Shown here: positions 1 to 11,836 of the stretch, piece by piece
Layout: each line of letters begins with the position of its first letter
Position numbering within the stretch: the stretch's first letter is position 1
Origin: Miscanthus floridulus
Lineage: Eukaryota; Streptophyta; Magnoliopsida; Poales; Poaceae
Reading direction: 5' to 3'
Length of the DNA: 64,000 nucleotides
NCBI RefSeq assembly: GCF_019320115.1
Contig: NC_089597.1
Coordinates: forward strand, 119,232,000 to 119,295,999
The notes under the pieces: model-generated
Seen by the model: the letters and a program-made list of their open reading frames with translations, nothing else
What the model was told of the DNA's origin: nothing
Databases searched by the model: none
Program-made: the position numbers and the translations under genes

Positions 1-2
1 GG

Positions 3-2270
3 GCCAAAGACGTCGACTGGGCCATACTCGGGGTTGGGGAGGAGGCAATAGCCAGGGTTGCTGGCAAGCGGCCGGTGGCCAGCAAATGTCGTCAGGCCAT
101 CTTCCCACTATTAGATGATGAAATAGAGGATGCAGACATCTTCTGACTCGTCCCTCAAAGGAGGAGAAGACAACTAAAGTCGATGGAGCAGGGTGGCTCC
201 TTTGTGCCAGCGGAGATCGCATCACCAACCACTGCAACGTAGAGGACAGGCGGCAAAGGGGTCGAGCACCAAGCCCTAGCGCCGGTACTGGTCATGGAAA
301 GAGACCTAGTGGCACCCGCCGAGCACGTGGAGCAAGCACGGACGAAGAGACGCTCCTTCGCCACGTCCTTCCATGCTTCCAAGCTATAAGTATTTGTAAC
401 CTTGATGTAAGCTTACAATTTGTATTGGATACTATTGTCTTTTGAACTTATCTCTGATATATTAGGTCGGCCTCCACTGAAAATCACGATCAGCTAGCCG
501 GGTGCGGCATGGCTTCGCCAGCAATGGCAGAGAGAACTGCCGAGCAGCCGGGTATGGAGGAACCTATAGAAAAAAATCCACCGAAGCCTCAACAGATGAG
601 CAGCCAGACGATAGTCCCCGAGCAGCTGGTCAAGAAGAGAGCCGAGCCAAGTACAAGTGCTCCAAGAACTAACCCTACTGAGGAGGATACTTCGGCGCCA
701 AGGGGATCAGACCAAGCTGAGGAGCAGCAGCTGGAGGTGGCACAAAGCACGCTTGCCGATGCTACGGCTCGTGGGAAAGTCATAGTGGTCGCAGAGACCA
801 CAAACTCCAGACAAGCGCCACTACCTAAACAAGAGGCTGAAGAGGACGAAGTAGAAGAGGTCCTGGGCCATCCCCAAGACAAGCGACAACATGTATATGT
901 GTCGCGCTAGTGGAACGACCAGTGGGTTATGCATGAGGAAATCCCAGAGGTTGAAGAGACCATGAAAGTTGAACGAGCGGCAAAATGTCTGGTGACGGAA
1001 GTCTAGGTATGTTTGGCATGACCACTTGATCCTGCTATCCAGTTGAATTGTCTGACTTAGCTATTTTGCATGCAGGACTTGATGAAGACCACAAGGTACC
1101 GAAAAAAGTGCTTCGACTAGATCGAGGGAATCACAGCAAGCAATAGAGAACTGGCGACCGAGGTAGAACGCTTGCGCCACTAGCTTGAAGCTGCCGACCA
1201 GGAGAGGATGGAGCAAGAGGCATAGAACCAGAACCTGGTCATCCAGCTCAGTAACAAAGAGCAGGAAAAAACAAGTAAGTTGTCATTTTTATCACAACAA
1301 GTGCATGACACGTGTTGTTGCATTGTTGGCAGTAATGACTGTAATGCAGGCCTAGAAGCTGAAGTAGTCCGTCTCCAAGAGGAGAATAGTCATGTGGCTG
1401 TAGAGTGTGGTCGCCTGAAGGAAGACAACAAGAAACTGGTGCACGACCAGTCGCAACTCCGGGACCACACAACCAAGATGAAGGAGGAACTGAAAAGTAA
1501 GTGTTCTAGACCACCTTGCTCACTCTGTTGCCTACCTTATCCTATCGTGGTGTAACATTTTAATGTCTTGTGCGTGTTGTAGTTCTAAAAGTCAATGCCA
1601 AGAAGCATCTGGAAGCCGTGATGAAAGATCGTGACGGCTGGAAGGCACGATGCCTAGAGATCACTAAGGATCGGGACACATGGAAGAATCAGTGCCAGGA
1701 GGTGGCAACTGGCATTTTGCCCGTCCTAGACCTTATCAACCCAGCGCTTACAGAAGAAGTGCCAAGGATGTCACAGCTCAGACTGGTCGAGAGATGCCGA
1801 AAGGCATGGGGATGGTTCCAAGAGTTCGTGAAGGAGGCGGGTGAGTACATAGGCGCACATGTGCTAAGCATGGTGCGTGCCCACTACCCCTGATCGATCT
1901 CAAGCACCTAGAGGCTGGGTACCCAAAGGAGGTAGATCCAGATAAGGCCGAGGAGCTTTAGATGACCTAGCTAGACCTGTCTTCAAAGATAATTGGCGAT
2001 ATTAACCTGTGTGGAGGTGGGGCAGCACCTGTACAGGGTACGCCATCACCAAGTCAGCTAGAAAGGCCATCAATTGCGAGCCAACTAGCAAAACCTACGG
2101 TCTCGACTAGCCAGGCATCGGCGGGGCCATCCTCTTTAGCCCGACCAGTACAAGAGTCCTCAAGACTCGAGCAGGATGTCAAGAGCAGCGAGCAGTGGGT
2201 GCTACGTGCCCTGACCAGCCAATAGAATAGGCTAGAGCTATGGAAGAAGGACATAGTTGTGTTATTGTAA
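3..2270 (+). pseudogene. Spliced antisense extra ORF of the Tat element (decayed)
   Basis: A long decayed ORF lies antisense to pol. Proposed exons are 3-406, 466-1006, 1076-1274, 1350-1496 and 1583 to about 2270. The four introns are 59, 69, 75 and 86 bp, each starts GT (GTAAG or GTATG type) and ends AG, and the frame is kept across every junction. Exons 2-5 encode an acidic, Glu/Lys/Gln-rich product with coiled-coil character and a motif around KDRDGWKARC repeated as KDRDTWKNQC. This type is often annotated in grasses as a gypsy-type putative transposase or plant transposon protein. In-frame stops include TGA 147, TAG 238, TAA 387, TAG 908, TAG 1004 and three TAG in exon 3. A 1-bp loss near 1891 shifts the frame. 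The start lies left of the window. The cellular role is unknown. Confidence 0.7.
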
Positions 2271-2751
2271 ACTTGGGTCTCTTCAGGCAAGCTTGTAATA
2301 ACATAACTGTATATCATCATAAGCTTGTTTGTTTTGTATAAAACGTATTTAAGCTTGAAACTCATGTTGGTGTAACTAAGTGAGAACATGTAAATGTTCT
2401 GTTTAGTTGTACCATTTTACTCGACACGTCATCCTGAAAGGTTTGTATGGCCCGAATTTGGCATGTGGTTGGAGTGTGAGGTGCGTGACCTATGCACACG
2501 TAGACGCGGACAAGTCAAACCAGGGGGGACCTGCCGATCACCCATAGCATAGAGAACGGATCCCATGCACGCGTTGGGAGGAACCAGAGACAGGGCCTGC
2601 TCTGAAAACCCTAGGAGGAATGGTGGTCGGCTTTGAGTGGCTAAGTTAGAATAACCATAAAATTCAAAGTGACACATTAGGGTGGCCAGAGAAATCATAA
2701 TAGCTTTATTGAATGAAATCAAAAGTACAAGAGGAGTACATATCTTAGTAG
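2271..2751. other. Spacer between pol end and antisense ORF end
   Basis: This stretch separates the stop of the minus-strand integrase from the end of the plus-strand extra ORF. I see no coding frame related to either, no LTR terminus and no clear tandem repeat. It probably holds the converging 3' ends of the two element transcripts. Confidence 0.5.
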
Positions 2752-4713
2752 TTAAGCATAGAAACGCCTAAGCTTGTCGATGTGCCATGAATTGGGTACG
2801 TCCATACCGTCCAGGTGAGCTAACCTGTAAGACGTTGGTCGTGTGACCTCCTTGATCATGAAGGGCCCTTCCCATTGAGTTGCGAGTTTATGGATACCAG
2901 CCTGATTTGTCTTCCACATCAGGACCAGGTCCTCGACCATGAAGAACCGCTCTTTAACATTCTTGTTGTAGTACCTACGCAAGACAGCAAGGTATTTGGC
3001 TGTACGTACACAAGAATCGAGCCGCTTCTCTTCTGCACTATTCACCTCTAGCTCCCGCACTTTGTTGACCCTACCTTCGTCGAAGTTCTCGACCCATGCT
3101 GATCTGAAAGCTATATCTGCTGGGAGGACTGCCTCAGCGCCGTAAACCATAAAGTATGGTGAGACGTCGGTGTTATGACTGGGCTGAGTTCTGAGGCCCC
3201 AGACCACGACTGGTAACTCTTTGAGCCATCTTCCAGGAGCTTTGTCGTTTTCTCTATACATCCTCTTCTTCAATGCGTCCAAAATCATGCCATTTGCCCG
3301 CTCGACCTGTCCATTAGCTCTGGGGTGCGCCACCGAGACGTATTTTACTACTATGCTCCTTTCATTGTAGAAGTCCCAAAAAGCGTTCCCGGTGAACTGA
3401 GTACCTAGATCAGTGATGATACTATTGGGTATGCTAAAACGGTGGATGACCTAGTTGAGGAACGTAACAGCCTTTTCTGAGGATGCCTGTACCAGAGGCA
3501 TGTATTCTATCCACTTAGAAAATTTGTCGATCAACACAAAGACACATGTGAATTTCCTAGGAGACGGTTTAAAGGGCCTGATCATATCCAGTCCCTAGCA
3601 TGCGAAGGGCCAAGAGGCTGGTATTGTCTGGATCTCATGTGCTGGTACATGGATTTGCTTGGCGAAGAACTAACAACCCTCATAGTGGTGGACTAGCTTC
3701 TCTGCATCGGCTACCGCTGACGGCCAATAGAACCCTGCTCGGAAAGTCTTGCCGACCAGCGTTCTTGAGGCTGCGTGGTTGCCATAGGAGCCAGAGTGGA
3801 TTTGATCTAGGAGATGCTCGCCATCTTCTTGGGTTATACACTTCATCAAGATTTCCTCCTTTGCATTCTTGCACCATAGCTTTCCATCGATAAGTAGATA
3901 CTGCTTACTACGACGCATCAGGCGCTCGTTTTCTATTCGATCAGTATAACCACTACCATCTGTTAGGTACTTGATGAAAGGTATTCTCCAGTCGGGCTCA
4001 TGAGTGGTCGGAGGTGGCTTGGTAGTGCTTGACGCTAGAACCATAGCCACCAATTGCTTGTCTGGAGGCTTGCCGACCGTGGAATCTTCCTCTTCGATCG
4101 AAGGCGTGAGCAGGTCTTGGACGAATACGCCATGTGGGACTTTGGCTCAGGATGATCCTAACTTTGACAGCGCATCCGCTGCTTGATTTTTGTCCCAGAC
4201 CACGTGTGTGTACTCGATGCCATAGAACCTATCTTCTAGCTTTCTGATCAATTTGCAGTATGCATCCATCCTTTCACTGGTCGTGTCCTAGTCCTTGTTA
4301 AGTTGGTTGATGACCAGAGCCGAGTCTCCATAGACATAGAGATGTTTAACACCAAGCTCAACCGCAATGCGCAAACCATGTAGGCATGCTTCGTATTCGG
4401 CGGCATTATTAGATGTTGGGAAATAAATCCTAAGGACGTACCGGAGCTGCTCCTTGGATGGTGACACGAAAAGGACTCCTGCCCCTACGCCGTCGATGTT
4501 GAGAGAACCGTCAAAGTACATCTTCCAATACTCGTCGGGCCCCTGAGAAGTAGGCGTGCTTAAGTCTGTCCACTCGATGATGAAATCAATGAGCGCCTGA
4601 GACTTAATTGTAGTACGGCTTATGAATTCCAAGGAAAAAGGACATAGCTCCATTGCCCACTTGACGATGCGCCCATTCGCATCCTTGTTGCTAATGATGT
4701 CTCATAGAGGGTA
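2752..4713 (-). pseudogene. pol: Ty3/gypsy pol fragment: RNase H and integrase
   Basis: One continuous minus-strand frame from 4713 to 2752, interrupted by stops but by no frameshift I can see. RNase H shows the acidic positions in YFDGS, NNAAEYEAC, YGDSAL and AADALSK. Integrase has an HHCC-like finger in which the third ligand is lost (VHHYEGC where CEGC is usual). The catalytic triad is still readable as GLDMI, TDLGTQF (normally TDNGTQF) and GQVERANG, and the C-terminal domain ends RLRRFYA. Nonsense codons lie near 4705 (TGA), 4286, 4148, 3668, 3598 and 3451. Most are explained by single C-to-T or G-to-A changes. The fragment begins just before the RNase H domain, where it meets Sirevirus A. 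Confidence 0.85.
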
Positions 4714-4933
4714 CTCAAAGAAGAAACATATAGCACATTAGAGATGGAATAATCATTTGATATTGCCACTTTGCCCAATCCTTTGACCTTGCCCTTTGAG
4801 TTATCTCCAAATGTGATTCTTTCTTGCCCATCTACTTCTTCATCTAGTGAGGTGAACATACGAGGATCATCGGTCATATATTGTGTGAGCCACTATCAAT
4901 AACCCAATGACTTCCACCAGTCTTGTAGTTCAC
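4714..4933 (-). pseudogene. pol: Start of copia pol (protease region), truncated
   Basis: Reading down from 4933, the pol frame gives GGSHWVIDSG, containing the aspartic protease DSG motif. It then continues through a segment equivalent to MTDDPRMFTSLDEE and ISNVLYVSSLS. A 1-base loss just after the DSG codons (against element C near 17425) shifts the frame. Copia homology ends at 4714 and the Ty3 RNase H connection begins. Gag ends at TGA 4950-4948, a few bases upstream and in another frame, as in element C. Confidence 0.75.
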
Positions 4934-4947
4934 CTACACACAAGAGA

Positions 4948-7323
4948 TCAAGCTTTAGGAACCCAAACTTGTTGAGGGCCCTTCACCTTCTCAACAAGTG
5001 ACTTTACAACCCAAATTTTCTTAGGCCTATTCTTGTTTGGAGGTCCTAAGAATATCACTTTCATCTTTTCACTAGAATCCTTTCTAAGCATGTAGTGAGC
5101 ATTGAAAGCAAAGGGTCTAGCATGCTTGGGCAAGGGTTGTGGTGGTGGAGTTTGGCACTCATAAGCAAAGTGGCCTTCTTGTCCACACTCAAAGCATCTC
5201 TTTGGCTTTGGCTTTGATTGTTGTTGTTGAGCTTGAGCCTTCTTCTCTTTGTTTGCCATATACCCATTGCCACTTCTATTCATCTTTATGATGGTGTTCA
5301 TTAGGAGCTCACTTTGAAGATATTTGCCTCTAGTGAACTTGCTCAATCCAATCTTGAGATGCTCTTTTTCCAACTAGAGCTTCTTGTTCTCTTCCTTGAG
5401 TGCATCACTACTTTTATCTTCCTTGAGTGCAACCTTGTTTCTTTCTTCCTTGAGTTTCTTGTTTTCTTCTTTTAGCTTATCATTCTTAAGAATCAAGTTG
5501 CCATCATGATCAAGAGTTTCTAGCACAATGGTGGTGTGGGTTTTGAACTCTTCAAACTCTTTCTTTAGCTTTTCATTGTCATGCTTGAGCTTGACAAACT
5601 CATCATAGTCATTGCACTCAACCACTTGCTTGCCTTTGCCACTAGATCCTTGCTCAATGCTCTCATCAATTAGATCATCACATGATGTAGTTATATCAAT
5701 CTTAACAACATCATTAGTGGCATCATGTAGCTCATTGGGTAAAAATTCTTGAGCAATAACAAGGGTATCATGATTAACCTTAAGAGTGATATATTCATCC
5801 TTTAGCTTGTTATGGCTAGTGATGAGCTCTTTGTGCACCCACTCAAGTTTATCATGTTTATCTTTGAGCTCTTTCTTAGAAGATTTGAGCTCCTTGAGTT
5901 TGGATGACATAGCTAAAAGAGAATCATTCTTAATCTCAAGCTTTCCATTTTTAGCTCTAGTCTTTATAATGATCTTAGTGTATTTCTTTAGTAATTTAGC
6001 AAGATCATCATAAGTAGGTGACTCATATTCATCATTGCTATCACTATCACTATCATCATTTTGAGCATGATCATCACCACTACTATCATCATCATGTGAT
6101 ACCTTGCGTTCACCCTTGGCCATAAGGCATAGGTGAGTAGAGGATGGTGGTGGTGGTGGCGGTGAAGATGATGAGTCAATAGCAATGGCGGCCACCTTCT
6201 CATTGTCACTTTCATCATCGGATGATCCATTAGATGAATTAATGTCCGTGAGCCAATCACTGACGATGTAAGCCTTTCCACTCTTCTTCTTCTTGTGGAA
6301 GTCCTTCTTCTTACCATCTCTCTTCTTGTATGGCTTATTCTTTTTCTTCTCGTCTTCATCTTCATTGCTTGAGTCATCTTTCTTGCCCTTGTTCTTGTTC
6401 TTGAACTTGTCTTTCTTGGGCTTTGTGCATTGATGAGCTAGATGACCAAGTTCTCCACAATTGTTGGAATCCATCTCAGAGATTGGCTTCCTTCTAGAGC
6501 TTGTGAAGAACTTCTTCTTCTTACCATCAAACTTGATGCCACTCTTGTTGAGCTTCTTTAGCATCTTGGCGGTCTTCTTCACCATGAGAGCAAGACTTTC
6601 ATCATCAACTTCATCTTCACTTGAGCTCTCATACTTAAGTCTTGCTTTGCCCTTCTCTTGGCTAGCCTTGAATGCTAAATCTTTTTCTTTCTTCTTTGTA
6701 GAGGATGAGCCATCTTGAGGTGTGATGTGCATATACATCTCATGAGCATTGATCTTCCCCAAGATTTGTGTCGATGTAGCGGTGGAAAGATCACCTTGGT
6801 GTAGCACGGTCACAATATGCTCATATTTATTAATGGGGAGGACACTTAAGATCTTTCTTACAACAACGGATGGTTGCATTTGAGTAAATCCAAGCCCATT
6901 GACTTCCTCTACAAGAACATTCAAACATGAATATATTTCATTAGCACTTTCTTTAGGAAGCATTTCAAAAGAGTTGAGCTTTTTCATGACAAGATGATAA
7001 CGTTTCTCGTGCTCACTCTTAGTTCCCTCATGGAGCGCACAAATGTCTGACCATAGTGCATGGGTGTCTTTGTAGTTCCTCACCCGATTAAACACATCTT
7101 TGCAAAGACCTCTAAAGATAGTGTTTTGAGCCTTTACATTCCACTTCTCATAGTTCACCTCATCGCCTTGTAGGTTAGTAGCATCCCAGGGTTTTGGGAA
7201 GCCTTGTGAGGCGGCTCTAAGTATACCAACATCTAGAGCCTCAAGATACGCTTCCATGTGAATTTTCCAATAAGGAAAGTCATCTCCCTCAAAGATAGGA
7301 GGAGGTCCGTCCCCGTGAGACAT
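4948..7323 (-). pseudogene. gag: Sirevirus gag, one premature stop
   Basis: A 791-codon gag that would form the capsid of the retrotransposon particle. The N-terminal half starts MSHGDGPPPIFEG and has the UBN2-type copia gag region (KLNSFEMLP, VVRKILSVLP). A Lys-rich basic stretch follows, then an Asp/Ser/Glu-rich acidic region, and then a long coiled coil of Lys/Glu/Leu repeats. There are two CCHC knuckles. The first, near residue 280, reads SNNCGELGHLAHQC, so its first Cys is lost. The second, CFECGQEGHFAYEC, near residue 705, is intact. One nonsense codon (TAG at 5376-5374, Lys in element C) breaks an otherwise open frame. The ATG at 7323 sits about 50 bp inside the PBS, as expected. Confidence 0.85.
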
Positions 7324-7361
7324 CTTGCTCTAGGCGGTAAAGCCTAAAAACATGAGCACGA

Positions 7362-7374
7362 GGCTCTGATACCA
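7362..7374 (-). promoter_or_regulatory. Primer binding site (initiator Met tRNA), element A
   Basis: On the minus strand TGGTATCAGAGCC follows the LTR end by two bases (AT). It is complementary to the 3' end of plant initiator methionine tRNA, the usual primer of plant Ty1/copia minus-strand synthesis. Confidence 0.9.
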
Positions 7375-7376
7375 AT

Positions 7377-8801
7377 TGAAAGGATCAAGATGCCCAAGAG
7401 GGGGGTGAATTGGGCTAATTCTAAATTTCTTCACAATAATTAAGTCCTATGGTTAGCCCAATTAACCCCTTGTGCCTAAAAAGTGTTTCTAATTGTTCTA
7501 CCACACAAAAGACTTGCAACCTAAGTTCCAATCCTACTCTAGCATGGCAATTCTAAGAATGTAAAGACATGAATTAAATTGCACAAAGTAAATGCTCAAA
7601 GTAAATAGAGAGGAAAAAACATGGTGATGTTTTGCCGAGGTATCGGAGAGTCGCCACTCCCCACTAGTTCTCGTTGGAGCACCCGCACAAGGGTGTAGCT
7701 CCCCCTTGATCCGCGTAAGGATCAAGTGCTCTCTACGGGTTGATTCTTTGACACTTCATCATAGTGAATCACCCACAACCGCTCACAACTTGAGTTGGGT
7801 CACCCACAAGCTCTACCGGGTGATCACTGAACTCCCAATCACCACCAAGCTATCTAGGTGATGGCGATCACCAAGAGTAACAAGCATGAACTCTCACTTG
7901 ACCACGACAAGCCTAATGAGAAGGTGGATGCACACTTTGCTACTCTTGATCTTCACTAATGAGGTCTCTCTTTGGATTCTCAAATATCAATCACCTCACT
8001 AGGACCTTGCTCTTCTTAGCACTCGCTAAGGTGTTTCTCAGCTATTGGAATGAGCAAAAGTACCCCCACACATGAGTGGAGGTGGTATTTATAACATCGG
8101 CTGAAAAACAAATCGTTATATGCCTCTATGGGGTGACCGGATGCTCCGGTCATGTTGATCGGACGCTTTGGTCAGTATACCCCAAACTCCAGTGTTTACA
8201 GTGTGACCGGACACGTCCAGTCATGATTTTCCCTCTTTAGAACCTTACTGGAGTCGACCGGATGCTGCCTCTCAGCGTCCGGTCACTTGACCTCTCAGCG
8301 TCTGGTCAAACTAGATGCAATCACCTTGGTCAAATGAATTGACCGGACCCTGAGCCAGCGTCCGGTCACGCTGGAGCCAGCGTCTGGTTAGTATTTGACC
8401 CTTCATTCACTTTTAACTCTCGATCATATGTGAATGAAGTTTGCTCCATTGGATCTTAGGCATATGTAGGAGCTACCTAGCGCTAGTTTTAACAAGTGTG
8501 CACCACACCTAACTCACTAGACTCACCTAGGTCAAGCTACCCATCCATACCCCCCTTAATAGTATGGCCAAAGGAAAAACAAAGTCCTAAACTACTCTAA
8601 GTGTCTCTTCAACTCCAATCAGCACTTAGAACTAGTCATCCTTAACCTTGTCATCCATCCTTTGAAATCGAAATGATTTCCATCGTAGGGGCATGACTAC
8701 CTTGATTGCCCAATCGATCTCCATTACCATGACCAAACTTAATTGCCTCTACAAAACACACATTAGTCACTGAAACCCTACTAGGGGCCTAGATGCTTTC
8801 A
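7377..8801 (-). repeat. 5' LTR of Sirevirus A
   Basis: A 1425-bp LTR with TG...CA ends, TGAAAGCATCTAGG at 8801 and CCTTTCA at 7377. A TATAAAT box lies on the minus strand at 8093-8087. Upstream of it, at about 8390-8140, is a cluster of near-palindromic motifs built on GACCGGACGC and GCGTCCGGTC, many of them mutated. The region is homologous to the LTRs of element C. Confidence 0.9.
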
Positions 8802-11800
8802 ATGAGCATATCCAATATGTTGCTAGTAGAGAGCTTGAACTTTAATTTGCTATTCGTGGCTCAATTGTGTGATCTTGGATTCAAATGCATATTTGAGGTA
8901 GATGATGTAGAGATCATAAGTGTAGATGACTCTAACTTGATCTTCAAAGGCTTTAGATATGAGAATCTATACTTGGTTGATTTTAATGCTAGTGAAGCTA
9001 AATTATCTACATGTTTGTTCACTAAGTCTAGCATGGGTTGGTTATGGCATAGAAGGCTTGGTCATGTTGGAATAAAACAATTGAATAGATTGGTTAAGCA
9101 TGACTTGGTTAGAGGCTTGAAAGATATTGTGTTTGAAAAGGATAAGCTTTGTAGCTCTTGTCAAGCCAGCAAACAAGTTATAAACACCCATCCTAAGAAA
9201 AGCATGATGAGCACTAGTAAATCATTTGAGTTATTGCACATGGATTTATTTGGGCCAACACAATACACTAGCATTGGTGGAAACAAATATGGCTTTGTGA
9301 TAGTAGATGATTATACTAGATACAATTGGGTATTCTTTCTAGTGGACAAAAGTGATGTATTTGCAACATTTAAATCATTTGTTAAGGGCATTCACAATGA
9401 GTTTGAAATAACCATCAAGAGAGTTAGAAGTGACAATGGTAGTGAGTTCAAGAACACTAGAATTGATGAGTTATGTAATGAATTTGGAATTAGACATCAA
9501 TTCTCGACCAAGTATACTCCACAATCAAATGGCCTTGTTGAGAGGAAAAATAGAACACTCATTGATATGACAAGGTCTATGCTTAGTGAGTACAATATGA
9601 GTCAATCTTTTGGGGCCAAAGCTATCAACATGGCTTGCTATTGTAGCAACCGTCTTTATTGTTATTCATTGAAAGAGAAGACACCATATGAGCTCTTGAA
9701 TAGTAGAAAGCCCAACATTGCATATTTTCGGATCTTTGGTTGCAAATGTTGTATCTTGAAGAAAGGCACTAGATTGGGCAAGTTTGATAAGAAATATGAT
9801 GAAGGATTCCTACTTGGTTATTCCACTATAAGCAAAGCATATAGAGTTTGGAATTTGGATAGTGGTACTCTTGAGGAAGTTCATGATGTTGAATTTGATG
9901 AAACCAAGGGTTCACAAGAAGAGAATGAGAACTTGGAAGATGTTAGAGGCATTCAACTTTCAAATGCCATGAAGAACATAGATATTGGTAAATTGAGGCC
10001 TAGGAAAGTGAATGATGATGAAGATGATCAAGTGCAAGTGCTCTCTAACTCAAATGTGCAAGATGATACAAATCAAGCTAGAACAAGTGTCTCACATGAT
10101 AATGAACAAGATCAAGTGGCTAGTACATCATCTCAACCCAATGATCAAGCAAGTATAAGCAATCAAGTTCCAATCCTCTAACCAACCAATATTGCAAGAG
10201 ATCATCCATTGGACACTATCATTGATGATATTTCAAAAGGTGTGCAAACTAGATCAAGATTGGCTTTATTTTGTGAGCATTTCTCATTTGTGTCATCTAT
10301 TGAACTAAAGAAGATAGATGAAGCATTGAAGGATGTTGTTTGGATGAATGCTATGCATGAAGAATTGAATAACTTCATAAGAAATCAAGTATGTGAATTA
10401 GTAGAGAGACCAAAGGGACACAATATGATTGGAACCAAATGGGTCTTTAGAAACAAGCAAGATCAAGATGGGATAGTGGTAAGGAACAAAGCAAGATTGG
10501 TAGCACAAGGCTATACACAAGTTGAAGGTCTTGACTTTGGAGAAATATATGCCTCGTTTGCTAGATTGGAAGCAATTAGAATCTTGCTAGCCTATGCTTA
10601 TGCCCACAATATCAAACTCTATCAAATGGATGTCAAGAGTGCATTTCTCAATGGTTACATCAATGAAGAAGTATATATTGAGCAACCTCCCGGTTTTGAA
10701 GATGACAAGAAGGCTGACTTTGTGTACAAGTTGAAGAAGGCATTGTATGGATTGAAGCAAGCACCTAGAGCATGGTATGAGAGGTTGAGGGACTTCCTAC
10801 TCTCTAAAGGGTTCATGATGGGCAAGATTGACACCACTCTTTTCATCAAAAAGATTGGAAAAGATTTATTTGTGTTGCAAATCTATGTTGATGACATCAT
10901 ATTTGGATCAACCAATCAAGACTTTTGTGAAGAATTTGGAAAGATGATGGCTAATGAGTTTCAGATGTCCATGATTAGAGAGTTAAGTTACTTCATTGGT
11001 CTCCAAATCAAGCAATTGAAGAATGGTACTTTTTTTAGTCAAGGCAAGTATATCAAGGATATGATCAAGAAGTTTGACATGAGTGATAGTAAAGCCATTA
11101 GCACACCAATAGGAACAAATTATAACTTGGATAGTGATGCAAGTGGCAATATGGTGGATCAAAAATTGTATCGGTCTATGATTAGAAGCCTACTCTATAT
11201 GACCGCATCAAGGCTAGATGTCATGTTTAATGTGTGCATATGTGCAAGATTTCAATCCTCACCAAGAGAAAGTCATTTGAAGGCTACAAAAAGAATATTG
11301 AGGTACTTGAAACATACACAAAATATTAGTTTATGGTATCCCAAAGGAGCAAAGTTTGAGTTAGTTGGTTACTCCGACTTGGATTATGCAGGATGCATGG
11401 TTGAAAGGAAGAGCACCTCGGGCACATGTCAATTGTTGGGAAGATCACTTGTTTCATGGTCATCAAAGAAGTAAAATAGTGTTGCATTATCAACTGCCAA
11501 AGCCGAATACATTTCCACCGGTAGTTGTTGTGCACAAATACTTTGGATGAAGGCCACCTTGAATGACTTTGGAATCAAGTTCAAGAAAGTGCCATTGCTA
11601 TATGACAATGAGAGTGCAATCAAGTTGACCAACAATCTGATTCAACATGCAAGAACAAAGCACATTGATGTCTGTCACCATTTCATAAAAGATCATCAAC
11701 AAAAAGGGGGCATTTGCATTGAGAGTGTAGGCACCGAAGATCAACTTGCTGATATATTCACCAAGCATTGGATGAGAAAAGGTTTTGCAAGCTAAGGAAT

Positions 11801-11836
11801 GATTTGAACATATTGGATTTCTCAAATATGTGTTGA
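8802..11836 (+). pseudogene. pol: Sirevirus B pol: GAG-pre-integrase, integrase, RT, RNase H
   Basis: One frame covers nearly all of pol. It begins SISNMLLVESL (tail of the protease region). The integrase zinc domain has WHRRLGHVG and CSSCQASKQ. The core triad is visible in HMDLFGP, SDNGSEF and LVERKNRT. Reverse transcriptase has [20 protein letters not shown] and an intact YVDD (10884-10895). RNase H has SDLDYAG, LYDNESAI and EDQLADIFTKH. Only three lesions are seen: TAA at 10179-10181 and TAA at 11472-11474, both where related elements have CAA (Gln), and a 1-bp loss near 11765 that creates the stop at 11795. The original stop is probably TGA 11834-11836. Apart from its missing 5' part this is the best preserved pol here. 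Confidence 0.85.

Larger units (their letters stand above)
1..4713 (-). mobile_element. 3' part of a Tat-lineage Ty3/gypsy LTR retrotransposon
   Basis: A minus-strand Ty3/gypsy fragment in the order RNase H (about 4690-4140), integrase zinc finger (about 3800-3660), integrase core and C-terminus (about 3600-2752), then a long 3' region holding an ORF on the opposite strand. Tat-type Ty3 elements (Grande and Retand relatives) are known to carry such an extra antisense ORF between pol and the 3' LTR, so the lineage call rests on architecture as well as on protein motifs. Gag, protease and most of reverse transcriptase are absent on the right, because the fragment joins Sirevirus A at 4713/4714. 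The 3' LTR must lie left of the window. No TSD can be checked. Confidence 0.8.
4714..8801 (-). mobile_element. Sirevirus A (Ty1/copia), 5' half
   Basis: A minus-strand Ty1/copia element of the Sirevirus (SIRE/Maximus) type: 5' LTR 8801-7377, PBS, gag 7323-4948 and the start of pol to 4714. Its LTR begins TGAAAGCATCTAGG and its gag is close to that of element C, so A and C belong to one family. It stops abruptly in the protease region at 4714, where Ty3 sequence begins; the rest of pol and the 3' LTR are missing. Its outer LTR edge at 8801/8802 abuts pol of a different Sirevirus family (B). Truncation by illegitimate recombination or deletion is the simplest reading. Confidence 0.85.

Noticed and set aside
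5988..6377. Met/Arg/His-rich frame within gag of element A
   Set aside because: It is an out-of-frame reading of the Lys/Asp-rich gag region; the corresponding frame in C is also a shadow.
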